Below, piece by piece: positions 15,634 through 23,824 of a stretch of DNA of 64,000 nucleotides. The notes beneath the pieces are model-generated. The model was not told the origin of the DNA, searched no databases, and saw nothing but the letters and a program-made list of their open reading frames with translations. The stretch comes from Phascolarctobacterium faecium DSM 14760 (GTDB taxonomy: Bacteria > Bacillota > Negativicutes > Acidaminococcales > Acidaminococcaceae), in contig NZ_QLTS01000006.1 of the NCBI RefSeq assembly GCF_003269275.1, positions 35,386 through 99,385 of the forward strand. Direction: 5' to 3'. Every line of letters begins with the position of its first letter. Position 1 is the stretch's first letter. The translations under genes were made by a program, and so were the position numbers.

Positions 15634-17291
15634 TGAATACTGCCAAAAAATTTAATCTTTGGATGGGCATCGCCCTGCTTATTCTGTGTTTCTTTATTAT
15701 CTTTGTTGTTTATCCGCTGATTTTAATATTATATAAAAGCGTGATAGATCCGGAATCATCAAAACTGACGCTGGACTATTTTACTAAATTTTTTGCACGG
15801 AAATATTACTGGAGTACATTAGTCAACAGTTTTTATGTAACCGTATGCTCTACGATTATTGCTTCTGTTATCGGCTTACCGATGGCTTATGTGCTGCGCA
15901 GCGTCAAAATCCCCGGCAGTAAATACCTTAATATACTGATCGTTATTTCGTATTTGTCACCGCCTTTTATTGGAGCCTATGCATGGATTCAGCTTTTAGG
16001 ACGTAACGGTTTTGTAACACAGATTATTAATTCGATTTTTGGCGTTAAACTTGACGGTATCTATGGGTTTGCAGGGATCGTTCTTGTTTTTGCTCTGCAG
16101 TCGTTCCCTCTGATTTATATGTATGTATCTGGGGCTTTGAAGAATCTGGATAATTCGCTGAATGAGGCGGCTGAAAGCCTTGGTCTGACCGCTTTTCAGC
16201 GTGTGCGTCAGATTATTCTGCCGTTAGTTATGCCGTCGCTTTTAGCAGGTTCGTTACTGGTATTTATGCGTGTTTTTTCTGACTTTGGTACGCCGATGCT
16301 GATTGGGGAAGGGTTTAAAACCTTTCCGGTATTGATTTATACTCAGTTTATGGGCGAAGTCAGCACCGATGACCATTTTGCTGCATCCTTGTGTGTGATA
16401 GTTATTGTTATCACTTTACTGCTGTTTTTCCTCCAGCGTTATATCGCCGGGCACTATTCCTATTCGATGACAGCGTTGAAGCCAATGGAAGCTGTAGAGG
16501 CCAAAGGCAGCAAAAAAATTTTTGCCTATCTTTTTGTTTATGGCGTTACTTTTTTGGCAATGCTGCCTCAACTGACGGTTATTTTTACATCTTTCCTTGA
16601 GGTCAGCGGCGGTGCTGTGTACACAGGTAATTTTTCTCTGCAGAATTATATGAATACCTTATTTGCTAAAGACAATAATTCGATTACCAATACTTATCTT
16701 TTTGGTATCTGCGCGATCTTTATCGTTGTTTTTATGGGTATTTTTATTTCTTATCTTACAGTGCGGAAGCGTTCCTACGTTACGGAAGTGTTGGATACGG
16801 TAACGATGTTCCCGTATATTATTCCCGGATCGGTTTTAGGTATCTCGTTCCTGTATGCCTTTAACAAGCAGCCGCTTATTTTAAGCGGTACGGCGCTGAT
16901 CATTATTATTTCCCTGGCTATACGCCGGATGCCGTATACGATTCGTTCCAGTACGGCTATCATTACACAGATCAGTCCCAGTATCGAGGAAGCAGCGATC
17001 AGTCTGGGCGCGACAGAATTTAAATCCTTCTGGAAAGTAACCGTGCCGATGATGCTTCCGGGAGTTTTAGCCGGAGCGATTATGAGCTGGATCACCCTGA
17101 TCAGTGAACTCAGTTCTTCGATCATTCTCTATACAAGTAAAACCAGTACGCTGACGGTAGCAATCTATACCGAGGTTATTCGCAGTAACTTTGGTAATGC
17201 GGCAGCTTACTCAACAGTACTTACTTTAACGTCAATTATTTCACTGTTAATCTTCTTTAAGCTTACTCATAATAAAGACATCAGTGTCTGA
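15633..17291 (+). CDS. Fe(III)-type ABC transporter, fused permease
   Basis: This 552-residue permease is made of two homologous BPD-type halves in one chain, as in FbpB. Each half carries an EAA loop for docking the ATPase: EAAESLGLTAFQRVRQ near 188-203 and EAAISLGATEFKSFWK near 452-467. About twelve membrane segments are expected. It ends the three-gene importer operon that starts at 13406. Confidence 0.9.
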   Translation: MNTAKKFNLWMGIALLILCFFIIFVVYPLILILYKSVIDPESSKLTLDYFTKFFARKYYWSTLVNSFYVTVCSTIIASVIGLPMAYVLRSVKIPGSKYLNILIVISYLSPPFIGAYAWIQLLGRNGFVTQIINSIFGVKLDGIYGFAGIVLVFALQSFPLIYMYVSGALKNLDNSLNEAAESLGLTAFQRVRQIILPLVMPSLLAGSLLVFMRVFSDFGTPMLIGEGFKTFPVLIYTQFMGEVSTDDHFAASLCVIVIVITLLLFFLQRYIAGHYSYSMTALKPMEAVEAKGSKKIFAYLFVYGVTFLAMLPQLTVIFTSFLEVSGGAVYTGNFSLQNYMNTLFAKDNNSITNTYLFGICAIFIVVFMGIFISYLTVRKRSYVTEVLDTVTMFPYIIPGSVLGISFLYAFNKQPLILSGTALIIIISLAIRRMPYTIRSSTAIITQISPSIEEAAISLGATEFKSFWKVTVPMMLPGVLAGAIMSWITLISELSSSIILYTSKTSTLTVAIYTEVIRSNFGNAAAYSTVLTLTSIISLLIFFKLTHNKDISV

Positions 17292-17340
17292 CAACTATAT
17301 AAAACAGTCAGGTGGTTAGACTGACTGTGGAATAAGTGTT

Positions 17341-17375
17341 GGCTCCGGTTTCCGTTTGCAGCGGAAACCGGGGCT
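17341..17375 (+). terminator. Terminator-like hairpin after importer operon
   Basis: CCGGTTTCCG (17345-17354) pairs with CGGAAACCGG (17362-17371) and the stem extends by a few weaker pairs. Only a short T-run follows. A weaker hairpin, CAGTCA/TGACTG, precedes it. The remaining stretch to 17528 is AT-rich and shows no gene. Confidence 0.6.
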
Positions 17376-17528
17376 TTAAGTACTACATTTTAATATATAA
17401 AGTAATTTTGCAAGGATAAAAGGCTAATATTATCTGTTTTACCAGCAAGACACAAATGGGTTTATTTACACGAAAAAGTAAATGTATTGCGGGGGAATAT
17501 GGAGAAATTATATTCATGAAATTTGTTT

Positions 17529-17569
17529 AAACTAAAAGTGCAGACCATATTGGTCTGCACTTTTAGTTT
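17529..17569. terminator. Bidirectional terminator
   Basis: A perfect 19-bp stem (17529-17547 with 17551-17569, loop TAT), with A/T-rich arm ends that give T-runs on both strands. It ends transcription toward the pentapeptide gene from either side. Confidence 0.88.
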
Positions 17570-17601
17570 TATAAGAATTATTTTAAGGTGATTTTATGTA
17601 T

Positions 17602-18345
17602 TTATTCAAATATTGCTTCTGTTTTAAAGGCTGTGCCAAAGTCAGTAAAGTTCATGCTGGCGCCTTTAAAATCGGTTTGATTAAGCACTGCTTTGTCCAG
17701 CATAGCATTATTAAGATTGGCGTTCTGTAGCAAAGCCTGACTCAATGTAGCACCGGTAAGATTGGCATTGCTCAGATTAGCATTGTTCATTTTGGCGTTG
17801 AAAAGATTGGCGTAGACCAAAACGGCTTCGTGCAGATTGGTGTTGTAAAGCCAGGCATAAGATAAATTAGCCTGTGTAAGATCGGCTTCCAGACAATTAC
17901 TGCTGTCAAGTGTTGCTTCCTGAAGATTTGTCAGATAAAAGACGGCAAATTGTAAATCGCAGTTGGCGAATTTAGCTCTGAAAGCATTGGCTTGTGTAAA
18001 ATCTGCTGTTTTTAAGTCACTGCCGCTGAAATTTGTATAGTTCAGCTGTGCTGCTTTGAAACTGGTATTGGCAAGTTCAGCATCGGTCAGCACAGTTTTG
18101 GTCAGTACTGCTTTATCGAAAACAGCTCCTGCTAATTTTGTTTTAATCAGCCTGGCACCTGTCAAATTACTGCCGGTGAGATTTGCTCCGGTAAGATCCA
18201 GGCTGCTTAGATCAGCACCCGATAAATCACCGTAGGCGCAGCTGCCGCTGCTCATGAGCTGGTTAAGGTCAGAACTGTTATAGGCAGCTGCCGGCGTTGT
18301 AGTAAATAGTAAAGTCAGCAGCAGTCCGTAGAAAAGATTTTTCAT
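17602..18345 (-). CDS. Secreted pentapeptide-repeat protein
   Basis: This 247-residue protein has an N-terminal signal peptide (MKNLFYGLLLTLLF, likely cut after TTTPAAA). It is followed by almost continuous A(D/N)LXX-type pentapeptide repeats from about residue 40 to 240, which should form a right-handed quadrilateral beta helix. The role is unknown. The exported location argues against the gyrase-protecting Qnr type. The start at 18345 is set by TAAGGAGA directly upstream, although the frame stays open to 18408. It follows the HAD gene by 22 bp on the same strand. Confidence 0.85.
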   Translation of the reverse strand: MKNLFYGLLLTLLFTTTPAAAYNSSDLNQLMSSGSCAYGDLSGADLSSLDLTGANLTGSNLTGARLIKTKLAGAVFDKAVLTKTVLTDAELANTSFKAAQLNYTNFSGSDLKTADFTQANAFRAKFANCDLQFAVFYLTNLQEATLDSSNCLEADLTQANLSYAWLYNTNLHEAVLVYANLFNAKMNNANLSNANLTGATLSQALLQNANLNNAMLDKAVLNQTDFKGASMNFTDFGTAFKTEAIFE

Positions 18346-18367
18346 AGTTATCTCCTTAAAATACATG

Positions 18368-19060
18368 TTAGTTTTTGTCAAGTAAAGCTGCAAAATCCCT
18401 GGGGTCATCAGGCAATTCTGGGATGATTTGCCAAGGGTTGTAACTTTTCAGCTCCTCTGTGTTATACGTAGAACCGGCAAGGATTATTAAACTGCGTGCT
18501 TTTATGGCTTGAGCACAAAGAATATCGTTAGGAGTATCACCTACAATGATAACGTTGTCTGGTGTAAGGTCAGGTTCGAGCAAATAAAGTCTTTGATAGG
18601 CTGTTTTTGCAAGCTCACAGCGGTCTTCACTTAACTCACCGCAGGCGCTGTAACGGCTGTCGAAGTATTGCGCGATCCCGTAATGCCGCAGTTTGGCAAA
18701 GGCACCGGCCCTAGTATTACCAGTGAGCAGACATGTTTTATAGTTCGTCTGCTGCTTGGAAAAATACTGCAGAGTTTCTTTGACGTTAGGCATCAGGCTG
18801 CCGTGATGCGAGGGCAAATATTTTTCCAGCAGCTGATGATAATGGATCAAAAGGCCTGCGGCGTCGGCGGCATTGCAGCTGCCCTTGATATCCTTTATTG
18901 TTTGTTTAAAGATAAAGGAGTCTGTCATTCCGGCCAGCGGATGAGAGAATTGAAAATTTTCGATGCCAAAGCGGCATTTGATTGCATCGCGCAAAGCGTC
19001 GACACCAGCTAATCCTGTTTTCAAAAGCGTACCGTCTATGTCCCAAAAAATATATTTCAT
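18368..19060 (-). CDS. HAD-superfamily phosphatase (Gph-like)
   Basis: This 230-residue hydrolase has all HAD motifs. Motif I is WDIDGT (Asp7 nucleophile and Asp9), motif II is LLTGNT, and motif IV is VGDTPNDILCA. A helical cap lies between about residues 15 and 85, as in phosphoglycolate phosphatase-type members. The substrate is not predictable. It is the first gene of a probable two-gene unit with the pentapeptide protein. Confidence 0.85.
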   Translation of the reverse strand: MKYIFWDIDGTLLKTGLAGVDALRDAIKCRFGIENFQFSHPLAGMTDSFIFKQTIKDIKGSCNAADAAGLLIHYHQLLEKYLPSHHGSLMPNVKETLQYFSKQQTNYKTCLLTGNTRAGAFAKLRHYGIAQYFDSRYSACGELSEDRCELAKTAYQRLYLLEPDLTPDNVIIVGDTPNDILCAQAIKARSLIILAGSTYNTEELKSYNPWQIIPELPDDPRDFAALLDKN

Positions 19061-19129
19061 AGTTTACTCCAAAATAGTTTAATTATATATTTACCTATTA
19101 TTTTAACAGAGAATTTGCTCTAGGAACAG

Positions 19130-19164
19130 AAAAAAAGAAAAAAGCTGCCTGAAGGCAGCTTTTA
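19130..19164 (-). terminator. Terminator of speD-like gene
   Basis: The hairpin AAAGCTGCCT/AGGCAGCTTT overlaps the stop codon and is followed on the minus strand by a long T-rich run (plus-strand A-tract 19130-19143). Confidence 0.85.
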
Positions 19165-19623
19165 CATTGAACGTGGTTTCATCATAAGTTTAGAAAGTTT
19201 ATTACCGATAGTACGGGCACGGCGTATAGTTTTGATGTTGGATTTACGGCGTGGTTTCATATCGCTTTCACTGCCGAAATCACCGCGGTCAAGGTAAGTG
19301 ATCTTCGATTTGTCAGGATCAAAATAATTACGCAGGAAACGCGCTAATCCGTCTGGGTCGGCATCTTTGAAACAGGTGAAAACATCAATAGTGACAAAGC
19401 CAAGATCCGGATATAGATGCAGGGTCACATGACCTTGCTTGCAATGTGAAAAAACAGAATATTCGTTGATGCCTTCTTCGCAGTTGATATAGGTTTCCCG
19501 CGGCTGCATGGCGAAATCTGCGGCTGCGCTTTGAATGGTTGCCTGAACGCCGGAAGCGTCGCTTAAAAGCAGATCGCTGCAGTTATACATATCTATAGCT
19601 ATTTGTGTTCCAATTGATTTCAA
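19162..19623 (-). CDS. SpeD-like protein lacking the pyruvoyl serine
   Basis: This 153-residue protein has the fold signature of bacterial S-adenosylmethionine decarboxylase: HVTLHLYPDLGFVTIDVFTC aligns with the HLTIH-P-GYA-ID-FTC core. Using Thermotoga SpeD as guide, Ser56, His69 and Cys84 match the processing and catalytic Ser55, His68 and Cys83. However the ES/H cleavage site reads QGH, so the serine that becomes the pyruvoyl group is Gly64. Autoprocessing should be impossible, and a non-enzymatic or altered role is likely. A basic tail (about 120-153) is added. TTG is the start codon, behind AAAGGAG. Confidence 0.8.
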   Translation of the reverse strand: MKSIGTQIAIDMYNCSDLLLSDASGVQATIQSAAADFAMQPRETYINCEEGINEYSVFSHCKQGHVTLHLYPDLGFVTIDVFTCFKDADPDGLARFLRNYFDPDKSKITYLDRGDFGSESDMKPRRKSNIKTIRRARTIGNKLSKLMMKPRSM

Positions 19624-19698
19624 GGTAGTTCTCCTTTCAAAGAGGCGAGCTTTAATTTTTAAAATAAAATGTTGGTTGGAGTATAAACAACTTAATAT

Positions 19699-19727
19699 AT
19701 TATAGCTAAAAAATAGCTTGCTGTCAA
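19699..19727 (-). promoter_or_regulatory. Consensus promoter of speD-like gene with inner repeat
   Basis: On the minus strand TTGACA and TATAAT are separated by exactly 17 bp. The inverted repeat AGCTATTTTTTAGCT (19704-19718) lies inside the spacer and could be an operator. Confidence 0.8.
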
Positions 19728-19834
19728 AGTTTATTCATGGTTACAGGTGTGAAAAGAATATGGCCAAAAGTTTTGTTTTATTTGAAAACGTGTTATAATA
19801 AACGAGAACATTTGTTTTGTACGGTGGTGGAATA

Positions 19835-21994
19835 ATGCAAGAATTGCAGGGCGTTATTGATAATATAGTTTTTCAAAGTGAAGATAACCAGTTCAGTGTT
19901 TTCAGGGTGAAAACTGACCATGAAGGTAAGGTAAGTGTCGTTTACCGGGGACCGGCTCCTTTTTTGGGAGAGTCGGTAGAGCTCAGCGGCAGCTGGGGCG
20001 AACACGCCAAGTTCGGCAGACAGTTTCGTGCTGAGGTCTGCCAGGCTATAAAACCTTCAACTACCGATGGTGTGGAGCGTTTTTTGGCTTCAGGTGCGGT
20101 CAGGGGCATTGGTAAAACTATGGCCGCCCGTATCGTTGAGCATTTTGGCTCAGATACGCTGGATGTTTTATCTTTATCACCGCATCGGCTGACCGAGATT
20201 TCAGGTATCGGCAGAAAGAAGGCCGAAGCTATTGGGATGTCTTATGCAGAGTTGTCGGATATGCGGGAATTGATGGTGTATTTGGAATCGCACGGCGTCA
20301 GTGCTAATTATGCACCGAAGCTGCAGGCGCAATATGGAGCTACGGCGATGAAAAGGATTCAGGAGAATCCATATAGCCTGGCTAGTGATATTACCGGTAT
20401 CGGTTTTAGAACTGCAGATAAGATTGCCTTGGCGACCGGGATGGACGGCGCCTGTGAGGAACGGATTAAAGCCGGGGTGGAATATGCGCTAAATCAGGCT
20501 GCTTCAGCAGGGCATACCTGTGTACCTGAGGAGTTACTGCTGCGCGAAACAGTGAGGCTACTGCAGGTCAGTAGCAGCGTTGTCAATGATGTTTTTCAAA
20601 AGCTTTTGGCAGAGGACATGCTGCGTACGGAAGAAGTTGGCGGTTTACGGCTGATCTATCCTGAGTATTTGTATCAGGCGGAAGTTCAGACTTCTAAAAG
20701 GCTGCTTAAATTACGCGATCTGGCTGATGCGTTGGAAAAAGTCAATGTTGATAAGATTATTGGGCAATGGGAGTCTGAAGCCGGTATTGTATTGGCTGAG
20801 GCACAGAAAGAAGCTATTCATGCTTCTTTAAAATATGGTGTGTTTGTTCTTACAGGCGGGCCTGGTACAGGTAAAACGACTGTAATCAAGGGGATTTTGG
20901 CAGTGCTGGAAAAAGCTGGCTGTCGGATACTCCTGGCAGCGCCTACGGGACGCGCTGCCAGGAGGTTGGCCGATTCATCCGGGCATCCTGCGGTAACAGT
21001 ACATAGGTTACTGGAATATACGCCGAATGGCGGCGGCTTTAACTTTGGCAAGAATGACGGTGATCCTCTGGATGCCGATGCAATTATAATCGACGAAGCT
21101 TCGATGCTGGATATTACGCTTACTTATCATCTGCTGAAAGCGGTTCAGGGCGGCTGTCGGCTGATTTTTGTCGGCGATGTCGACCAGCTTCCGTCTGTTG
21201 GTGCCGGATCTGTTTTAAAGGATATTATCCGTTCGCAGAAAATGCCTGTTGTAAGATTAGAAAATGTTTTTCGTCAGGCTGAGATAAGCCCTATTGTGCG
21301 TAATGCACATAGGATAAACCGCGGGCAGATGCCTGAGTGGGAGCCGAGCAGCGATTTTACTTTTGTAGAGATCGAGAATGAATTTGATGCGGCGGAATAT
21401 GTGGCTAATATTTATGCTAGATTGACGCAGCAAAGTGACTGGCAGTCCGTACAGGTCTTATCGCCTATGCATAAGAATCCCTGTGGCGTTCAGAACCTTA
21501 ACCATTTGCTTCAGCAGCGGATCAATCCTCCGGAGCTGAATAAAAGTGAGGTCAATACGCCTGGAAATGTTCTGCGGGCCGGTGATAAGGTGATGCAGAT
21601 TCGCAATAACTATGAGAAAGAGGTTTTCAATGGTGATATTGGCAGGATCGTGTATATAAATGGCCGCAATGTTACTGTTGATTATCCTGAGCGTGCTGAT
21701 GGTGAGTATGTAACTTATACACCTAATGAAATTGATGAATTGCAGCTTGCATACGCGATGAGTGTACATAAATCGCAGGGGAGCGAGTATCCGACGGTTA
21801 TTTTGCTGATGGTTCCAGGGCACTATATCATGCTGCAGCGGAATTTGTTGTATACAGCAGTAACGCGTGCACGGCAGAAGGTTATTTTAGTAGGAACGAA
21901 AGCGGCGGTACAGACTGCGGTGGATAATGACAGAACGAGAAAACGTTATTCGCTGTTGGCGGAACGACTGCAGGAGCAGGGAGATATTTTTTAA
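19835..21994 (+). CDS. recD2: RecD2-type ATP-dependent DNA helicase
   Basis: This 719-residue SF1 helicase acts 5'-3' on single-strand tails in DNA repair. It has an N-terminal OB-like domain, tandem helix-hairpin-helix motifs (ISGIGRKKAEAIG and DITGIGFRTADKIA, about 130-210), Walker A GGPGTGKTT (about 344), Walker B IIDEASMLD and the C-terminal UvrD-like block YAMSVHKSQGSEYPTV. RecB and RecC partners are not nearby, consistent with RecD2. ATG 19835 follows GGTGG; TATAAT at 19794 is a likely -10. The comF-like gene follows 40 bp downstream. Confidence 0.93.
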   Translation: MQELQGVIDNIVFQSEDNQFSVFRVKTDHEGKVSVVYRGPAPFLGESVELSGSWGEHAKFGRQFRAEVCQAIKPSTTDGVERFLASGAVRGIGKTMAARIVEHFGSDTLDVLSLSPHRLTEISGIGRKKAEAIGMSYAELSDMRELMVYLESHGVSANYAPKLQAQYGATAMKRIQENPYSLASDITGIGFRTADKIALATGMDGACEERIKAGVEYALNQAASAGHTCVPEELLLRETVRLLQVSSSVVNDVFQKLLAEDMLRTEEVGGLRLIYPEYLYQAEVQTSKRLLKLRDLADALEKVNVDKIIGQWESEAGIVLAEAQKEAIHASLKYGVFVLTGGPGTGKTTVIKGILAVLEKAGCRILLAAPTGRAARRLADSSGHPAVTVHRLLEYTPNGGGFNFGKNDGDPLDADAIIIDEASMLDITLTYHLLKAVQGGCRLIFVGDVDQLPSVGAGSVLKDIIRSQKMPVVRLENVFRQAEISPIVRNAHRINRGQMPEWEPSSDFTFVEIENEFDAAEYVANIYARLTQQSDWQSVQVLSPMHKNPCGVQNLNHLLQQRINPPELNKSEVNTPGNVLRAGDKVMQIRNNYEKEVFNGDIGRIVYINGRNVTVDYPERADGEYVTYTPNEIDELQLAYAMSVHKSQGSEYPTVILLMVPGHYIMLQRNLLYTAVTRARQKVILVGTKAAVQTAVDNDRTRKRYSLLAERLQEQGDIF

Positions 21995-22016
21995 GGACGT
22001 TATAAATTTAGGGAAA

Positions 22017-22050
22017 GGTGATGCATAATCACCCATGTTTATACGGTTGA
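22017..22050 (+). promoter_or_regulatory. Hairpin and overlapping mini-frame before comF
   Basis: GGTGAT and ATCACC form a 6-bp hairpin between the AAAGGTG ribosome binding site and the ATG at 22035. The site is better placed for ATG 22021, which opens a 9-codon frame (MHNHPCLYG) overlapping the comF start. Translational coupling or partial occlusion of comF is possible. Confidence 0.35.
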
Positions 22051-22721
22051 TAAAAAAATGGTATGCGCTGTTACTATCGGTATTTTGGGCACGAAAGTGC
22101 GCCGGCTGCGGTCAGATCTCTGAAGACGGTTTGTTTTGCAGTGTTTGCAGAGAAGTGTTATTGCAGCCTTTGTGGCTGTCGGGTCGTGAAGCTTTAGATG
22201 GTGTGGGGATGTTGTTCAGGTATAACGGCGCTTTAAAAACGGCATTACAAAATGTAAAGTTTAAGAACCGCAGGGATATTTTGGAGCTGTTGGCAGAAGA
22301 ATGCTGCCGGATTAGTGTTGACGGCTGGCCGGAATTTCTGCGGAATATTTTAAGTAAGCGTGATGTAATGATTGTACCAATACCAACGTCAAGGCAAAGG
22401 ACAAGAGCGAGGGGATTCGAGATCCCGCTGGTTTTATTTAAAAATACTGATGCCGAATATTGTTTGACTCCGGCTCTGACGAGAAGGCGTGAAACTGTTC
22501 CCCAGTATGATTTAAGCCCGCAGGAACGAAAAATGAATTTAGAAGATTGTTTTGCTGTTACACAAAATGTTACCGGTAAAACTGTGATTGTTGTAGATGA
22601 TATTTTTACTACTGGAGCGACAATGGAAGAGGCTGCCCAAACTTTGAAAAATGCTGGAGCTGTAGAAGTTTATGGACTTGCCTTTTGCGGCAGTATCGAA
22701 AATTATGGACAAATACAATAA
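22035..22721 (+). CDS. comF: ComF-family phosphoribosyltransferase-like protein
   Basis: This 228-residue protein has an N-terminal four-cysteine zinc ribbon (Cys22, Cys25, Cys35, Cys38) and a C-terminal type-I phosphoribosyltransferase domain with the PRPP loop VVVDDIFTTGAT. ComF proteins support DNA uptake in naturally competent bacteria but are widespread outside them, and some may handle DNA in repair. The recD2 neighbour suggests DNA metabolism. A ComEC-like hydrolase lies further on at 40396, but no complete competence set is present. Confidence 0.88.
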   Translation: MFIRLIKKWYALLLSVFWARKCAGCGQISEDGLFCSVCREVLLQPLWLSGREALDGVGMLFRYNGALKTALQNVKFKNRRDILELLAEECCRISVDGWPEFLRNILSKRDVMIVPIPTSRQRTRARGFEIPLVLFKNTDAEYCLTPALTRRRETVPQYDLSPQERKMNLEDCFAVTQNVTGKTVIVVDDIFTTGATMEEAAQTLKNAGAVEVYGLAFCGSIENYGQIQ

Positions 22722-22725
22722 AAAA

Positions 22726-22750
22726 CTTGCTGCCAGTGTCTGACAGCAAG
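22726..22750. terminator. Hairpin between comF and HD-GYP gene
   Basis: CTTGCTG-C-CAG pairs with CTG-A-CAGCAAG around TGT, with one mismatch. It lies between converging genes, with A/T tracts on either side. Confidence 0.6.
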
Positions 22751-22768
22751 TACAAGTAGTCGATATTA

Positions 22769-23386
22769 TTATTTTTTTTGTTTGATAATTTTACTGGGAA
22801 TAACTGATTGCATGAACGCTTTTACAACATTAGGGTCAAAATCAAGCCCTGCTTTGTTTTGCAGTTCGATAATTGCTTCGCTGTGTGTTTTCTGCCATTG
22901 CTGGGTGCAGGGATTAATAAATTTATCATAGTGGTCTGCTACAGAAATAATTCTGGCTCCCAGAGGAATGTTTACGCCTTTAAGGCGTTTGGGATATCCG
23001 GTGCCGTCCCATTTTTCATGGTGGGCATGAATGATGGGGATAATATGGCTGAAACCTTGGATATTTTCAAGCATGCTTGCGCCAGCCTGGCAATGCCGTT
23101 TGTAGATAGACATTTCGCGGGTGCTCAGGTAAGGGGCTTTCATAAGGATCATGTTGGGCACGGAAAGACTGCCTATATCGTGCAGCAATGCTGCGGTTTT
23201 GATACAGGAAACTTCTGCCGGCGGTAATCCCAGCTTGGCGGCGATGCTGGCAGCATAGTTGGCGACCTGCTGGCTGTGCATATAAAGCGCCTTATTCTTA
23301 TGTTGTAGCATTTTCAAAAAGAATTCGCAGATTTCCGAAGTTTGTCCGTCGTCAGGAAAATCTAAGAATTGGGGTATGGCAATCAT
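22769..23386 (-). CDS. HD-GYP domain protein
   Basis: This 205-residue protein consists mostly of one HD-GYP domain. It has HDIGSLSVP in place of the usual HDIGK, the metal-site segment HAHHEKWDGTGYP with an intact GYP loop, and SVADHYDKF. Family members hydrolyse cyclic di-GMP or related dinucleotides, but no sensor domain is attached. The lysine normally following HDIG is serine here, so activity is uncertain. The start 23386 is chosen for GAGGA about 10 bases upstream; the frame stays open to 23458 without another ribosome binding site. Confidence 0.82.
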   Translation of the reverse strand: MIAIPQFLDFPDDGQTSEICEFFLKMLQHKNKALYMHSQQVANYAASIAAKLGLPPAEVSCIKTAALLHDIGSLSVPNMILMKAPYLSTREMSIYKRHCQAGASMLENIQGFSHIIPIIHAHHEKWDGTGYPKRLKGVNIPLGARIISVADHYDKFINPCTQQWQKTHSEAIIELQNKAGLDFDPNVVKAFMQSVIPSKIIKQKK

Positions 23387-23452
23387 AAACAATCCGTCCT
23401 CATTCACATGGTGATAATAGTATACTACGAAAAAGTTGATTAGCAAAGACAC

Positions 23453-23480
23453 TTGCAAAAATTTTTGCTTAATGTATAAT
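23453..23480 (+). promoter_or_regulatory. Promoter of the structured RNA
   Basis: TTGCAA (23453-23458) and TATAAT (23475-23480) are 16 bp apart. The predicted start is near 23487, just before the first closing-stem base of the RNA. Confidence 0.75.
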
Positions 23481-23486
23481 TATAAA

Positions 23487-23734
23487 TACAACTCAGGTCT
23501 GTGGTTGCAAGTCGAGGCCAGTTGCGGGCAAAACGATCCACGTAAGCAATCAAAGTATTGTGAGCACGGCGCAGCTTAGAAGTAAGTCCTGCCGCAAAGG
23601 CGAGAGGGGTAGTAGTGGGGAGCTCTGAAAAGCTTATGAGCGAACCCTCCAGCAGGCGAGTGTGGGGGCGAAAACCAGGTCAGCTGAGTTGTCTGTGAAA
23701 TTTGTACCGTTATTAAAAATAACGGTATTTTTTT
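23487..23734 (+). ncRNA. Structured RNA of unassigned family (6S-like size)
   Basis: This segment is GC-richer than its surroundings, has no reading frame, and is bracketed by its own promoter and terminator. CAACTCAG at the 5' end pairs with CTGAGTTG (about 23683-23691), closing a body of about 200 nt. CTG-T-GGTT then pairs with AACC-AGGT-CAG, and inner helices CCTGC/GCAGG and GAGGG/CCCTC are visible. I do not recognise the sequence as lysine, cobalamin, SAM, TPP, glycine or FMN riboswitch, RNase P, SRP RNA or tmRNA. 6S RNA fits by length and long closing stem but is unproven. A riboswitch for the downstream amino-acid binding protein is the main alternative. Confidence 0.55.
23705..23734 (+). 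terminator. Terminator of the structured RNA
   Basis: TACCGTTATT pairs with AATAACGGTA around an AAA loop and is followed by seven T's. Confidence 0.92.
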
Positions 23735-23735
23735 A

Positions 23736-23764
23736 TTGCCTGCCGTGATATTTAGTACTATAAT
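23736..23764 (+). promoter_or_regulatory. Promoter of first amino-acid binding protein
   Basis: TTGCCT-17-TATAAT lies immediately after the RNA terminator, so the downstream gene need not depend on readthrough. Confidence 0.7.
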
Positions 23765-23824
23765 AAGAAAATATTATAAATAGAAGCGGTTGGAAAGCTG
23801 CTGAATTGATTTGGAGGGGTAAAA

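Noticed and set aside
23487-23734. Lysine or cobalamin riboswitch upstream of the amino-acid binding protein
   Set aside because: Diagnostic conserved boxes (such as GCCGAAG for lysine or GCCACTG for cobalamin) are missing.
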